Shown here piece by piece: positions 14,140 through 16,093 of a stretch of DNA of 16,093 bases; the first letter of the stretch is position 1; each line of letters begins with the position of its first letter. This DNA comes from Bdellovibrionales bacterium (GTDB lineage Bacteria; Bdellovibrionota; Bdellovibrionia; Bdellovibrionales; UBA1609), in assembly GCA_020434645.1 (NCBI GenBank), contig JAGRAK010000014.1:1-16093 (forward strand). Direction: 5' to 3'. The notes under the pieces are model-generated. The model ran no database searches, had not been told where the DNA came from, and was given only the letters and a program-made list of their open reading frames with translations. A program made the translations under genes and the position numbers.

Positions 14140-14534
14140 TGAAATCCGTGAAATATTTGGTTAATGAAAAATTATATAGCGTGAAGTCCGCTTTGATTGG
14201 TCACGAACTATGGATTCACATTAATGGTGAAACTCACGCGATTGATTTGCGCCCTAAGGCAAGTGGTGTAAGTGCAGCCAGCGGTGTCAGTTCGGGAGTC
14301 ATTTTGGCGCCAATGCCGGGTAAAATTTTAAAAGTGAATGTCTCATTAGATGATTCTGTTGAAGCCCAAAAAATTATTATAGTTATGGAAGCTATGAAAA
14401 TGGAATACAGCTTGTCAGCCCCTTTTTCTGGTAAAATTAAACAGTTGAATTGTCGTGAAGGTCAGCAGGTGGAGCTCAACCAGAAACTAGCAGAGATCGA
14501 GCCCAGCGAGGAGATTCATGAAAGAAAAAGTTAG
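14139..14534 (+). CDS. Biotin carboxyl carrier protein with partial BT domain (split MCC alpha, C-terminal part)
   Basis: A 131-residue protein that carries the biotin for the MCC reaction. Residues 1-40 (KYLVNEKLYSV, ELWIHINGETHAIDL) look like the end of the BT beta-barrel that normally joins biotin carboxylase to carrier and mediates alpha-beta contact. A short A/S/G/V-rich linker follows at 41-53. The biotinyl domain runs from about 54 to 121, with APMPGKILKV (57-66) and the biotinylation site VMEAMKMEY (82-90), where K87 is the predicted biotinylated lysine. The ATG at 14139 is used because it overlaps the preceding stop (TAATG); an upstream ATG at 14118 adds seven residues. The frame is one base off from the carboxylase, so this is either a true gene fission or the result of a single-base indel. 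It overlaps liuE by 17 bp. Confidence 0.88.
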   Translation: MKSVKYLVNEKLYSVKSALIGHELWIHINGETHAIDLRPKASGVSAASGVSSGVILAPMPGKILKVNVSLDDSVEAQKIIIVMEAMKMEYSLSAPFSGKIKQLNCREGQQVELNQKLAEIEPSEEIHERKS

Positions 14535-15441
14535 AATAATCGAAGTTGGACCAAGAGACGGTCTACAGAACGAAAAAAAGGCACTAGATCAATCTGTGCG
14601 CATTGAATTGATTAAAAAGTTGGTTGATGCCGGCATTAAACGCATTGAGATTGGAGCCTTTGTCTCCCCACAGTGGGTACCACAAATGGCGGGGAGTTTA
14701 GATTTAACAAAGCAAATACTTCGTATGCAGTCTCAAGGACAAATTGCCAAGGATATTAAATTTTCGTGTTTAGTCCCGAATGTTCGCGGCATGGAAGACG
14801 CGTTGAAATCTGGAATACAAGAGGTGGCCATATTTGGTGCGTGCAGTGAGACATTCTCGAAAAAAAATATAAACTGCTCCATTGCCGAAAGTTTTATTCG
14901 CTTTCGTCAAGTTCTTGAAATGGCACATTATCATAAAATTAAAGTTCGAGGTTATTTGTCTACGGCCTTTGGCTGCCCTTATGAGGGTCGCATTGATGAA
15001 TCACGCGTAATTCGTTTAGTTAAAACAATGTTTAAGTACGGAGTTTATGAGGTGAGCATCGGTGACACCGTTGGCGTCGCAACACCTAAACAAGTAGAGT
15101 CATTACTTAAAAAAGTGAAGCGCGTGGCTCCGCTTAATAAAATTGCTATGCATTTTCATGATACTCGCGGCACGTCGCTTGCTAATGTTTATGCGAGCTA
15201 CAACCTTGGTGTTCGGGCCTTCGACACGAGTGTTGGCGGCTTGGGCGGATGTCCTTACGCCAAAGGGGCTTCGGGTAATTTGGCTACTGAAGATCTTGTT
15301 TATATGTTGAAGGGAATGGGTATTCCACTTCATGCTGATCTTGAAAAGTTAATTGGTATAAAAAAATGGCTCGAAGATAAGTTCGAACGAGAGTTGCCTT
15401 CTCGGGTTGGAAAAGCCGGCATTCCGAAGGGTTTCGAGTAA
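14518..15441 (+). CDS. liuE: Hydroxymethylglutaryl-CoA lyase
   Basis: A 307-residue TIM-barrel lyase that cleaves HMG-CoA to acetoacetate and acetyl-CoA, the last step of leucine degradation. IIEVGPRDGLQNE (7-19) holds the R13/D14 pair, with the metal-binding aspartate. HFHDTRG (212-218) supplies the metal-binding histidines H212 and H214. GGLGGCPYAKGASGNLATED contains the active-site cysteine C245. The H214-C245 spacing of 31 residues equals that of the human enzyme (H235, C266), as I recall its numbering. The GAGGAG ribosome site (14508-14513) lies inside the upstream carrier gene, with which it overlaps by 17 bp. This is the last gene of the operon. No terminator is obvious after it. Confidence 0.96.
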   Translation: MKEKVRIIEVGPRDGLQNEKKALDQSVRIELIKKLVDAGIKRIEIGAFVSPQWVPQMAGSLDLTKQILRMQSQGQIAKDIKFSCLVPNVRGMEDALKSGIQEVAIFGACSETFSKKNINCSIAESFIRFRQVLEMAHYHKIKVRGYLSTAFGCPYEGRIDESRVIRLVKTMFKYGVYEVSIGDTVGVATPKQVESLLKKVKRVAPLNKIAMHFHDTRGTSLANVYASYNLGVRAFDTSVGGLGGCPYAKGASGNLATEDLVYMLKGMGIPLHADLEKLIGIKKWLEDKFERELPSRVGKAGIPKGFE

Positions 15442-15599
15442 ACAGCCCGTTTTGTGTCTGATTTAAGTCAGTATTGTTAGCCTAAAACTATGTAATAAAG
15501 TAAATTGGGTGAGTAACAAAGTAAGCACACAACTAATTTCTTCTGTTTGCCCTCTGAAATACAATATAATTCAATTTTTCATAAAGGGGGGATTCCCAC
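15442..15599. other. Intergenic region between liuE and the carboxylesterase gene
   Basis: This 158-bp gap holds no ORF. An imperfect palindrome CTGATTTAAGTCAG lies near 15458-15471 but lacks a T-run, so it is not a convincing terminator. The last 40 bases carry the -10 box and ribosome site of the next gene. Confidence 0.4.
15565..15570 (+). promoter_or_regulatory. Consensus -10 box (TATAAT) before the carboxylesterase gene
   Basis: An exact TATAAT lies 30 bases before the start codon. No good -35 element is found at 16-18 bp spacing (TTGCCC at 15547-15552 is only 12 bp away), and no TGn extension is present. The placement relative to the start and to the AAGGGGGGA ribosome site (15584-15592) is sensible. 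Confidence 0.4.
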
Positions 15600-16093
15600 A
15601 TGAATTTTTTTATAGGCCTAATTGCGTTTTTAATATGCTTAAATAATTTATTTGCACTACCCGTTGTTCACACAGAGCAGGGATTGGTTGAGGGAATTCA
15701 GCATGCCGAGATCTTAGAGTTTCGAGGAATTCCATATGGAGAAGCTGGCCGATGGGAAGAGACTCGAGAGCCATCAAAACATCGGGGTATATTGAGGGCA
15801 TATAAGCATGGGGCGATAAGTATGCAGGCCGGATTTTCAATAAAGGGCGGCCTCACGGGTGGTAAGGTCAAGGGCGCTGAAAACTCTCAATTTATAAATA
15901 TCGCAGTATCAAAAAACAGAACCACAAAAAAAATGCCAGTTCTACTTTGGATTCATGGCGGAGCCCATGTCATGGGTGATGGATCGCAAAGTGGATTTTA
16001 TAATATTTCAAGACTGGCGCGCGAAGGTAAAATGATCGTGGCCAGTATTAATTATCGTCTGGGGTCGCTTGGTTATTTTGCACACCCCGATTT
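15600..16093 (+). CDS. Secreted type-B carboxylesterase, N-terminal part (runs off the window end)
   Basis: The first 164 codons of a carboxylesterase/lipase family (type B, alpha/beta hydrolase) protein. A signal peptide is visible: MNFFIGLIAFLICLNNLFA with probable cleavage after residue 19. Family landmarks follow in order: EQGLVEGI (26-33), FRGIPYGE (41-48) with a following RW, the oxyanion-hole region VLLWIHGGAHVMG (about 113-125), and INYRLGSLGYFAHP. The catalytic serine elbow (GESAG in the family), glutamate and histidine lie beyond the window and cannot be checked. The usual SEDCLYLN block is altered to AENSQFIN here. A strong AAGGGGGGA ribosome site sits eight bases before the ATG. 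It has its own candidate promoter and is probably not part of the leucine operon. Confidence 0.88.
   Translation, partial: MNFFIGLIAFLICLNNLFALPVVHTEQGLVEGIQHAEILEFRGIPYGEAGRWEETREPSKHRGILRAYKHGAISMQAGFSIKGGLTGGKVKGAENSQFINIAVSKNRTTKKMPVLLWIHGGAHVMGDGSQSGFYNISRLAREGKMIVASINYRLGSLGYFAHPD

Overview
The window looks like a chromosomal segment of a free-living Gram-negative bacterium, most plausibly of the Bdellovibrio lineage (Bdellovibrionota). That is inferred from protein style: many short uncharacterised families (DUF1499, DUF486, DUF4920, DUF952), small secreted proteins, an amino-acid-degrading operon and AT-leaning codon use. No taxonomic marker was compared. I see no insertion sequence, phage gene, CRISPR array, tRNA or rRNA.

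Positions 1-532 (minus strand) hold the start of an unidentified gene cut by the window edge, with a DUF1499 gene coupled upstream. Positions 601-2631 (plus) form a tight three-gene run: a DUF486 four-helix membrane protein, an exported DUF4920 protein and a PLP enzyme of the aminotransferase class V / isopenicillin-N-epimerase type. Positions 2679-4331 (minus) encode an ABC-F ATPase, divergent from a small DUF952 protein at 4394-4732. Positions 4975-5344 are the RNase P RNA (rnpB), with a candidate sigma-70-type promoter embedded in a 28-bp inverted repeat and a strong intrinsic terminator. Positions 5496-8318 (plus) encode an APC-type permease fused to two universal-stress-protein domains, then a RimJ/RimL-type acetyltransferase. 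Positions 8506-10138 (minus) encode a small secreted protein and a two-part protein ending in a thiopurine-methyltransferase-like domain.

Positions 10229-15441 (plus) are the clearest unit: a five-gene leucine/isovalerate catabolic operon with overlapping or nearly abutting genes. It encodes the methylcrotonyl-CoA carboxylase (MCC) beta subunit, a methylglutaconyl-CoA hydratase, the MCC biotin carboxylase, a separate biotin-carrier protein and HMG-CoA lyase. Together they would convert 3-methylcrotonyl-CoA to acetoacetate and acetyl-CoA. Isovaleryl-CoA dehydrogenase and a LiuR-type regulator are not in the window. The most notable feature is that the MCC alpha subunit is split in two, with the stop codon of the first part overlapping the start codon of the second (TAATG). 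The window ends inside a secreted type-B carboxylesterase gene.

Most of the window is ordinary housekeeping and metabolic sequence. I found no convincing new multi-gene system. The items worth a second look are the split carboxylase, the palindrome over the rnpB promoter, the asymmetric USP pair on the permease, and the unassigned N-terminal half of the methyltransferase.
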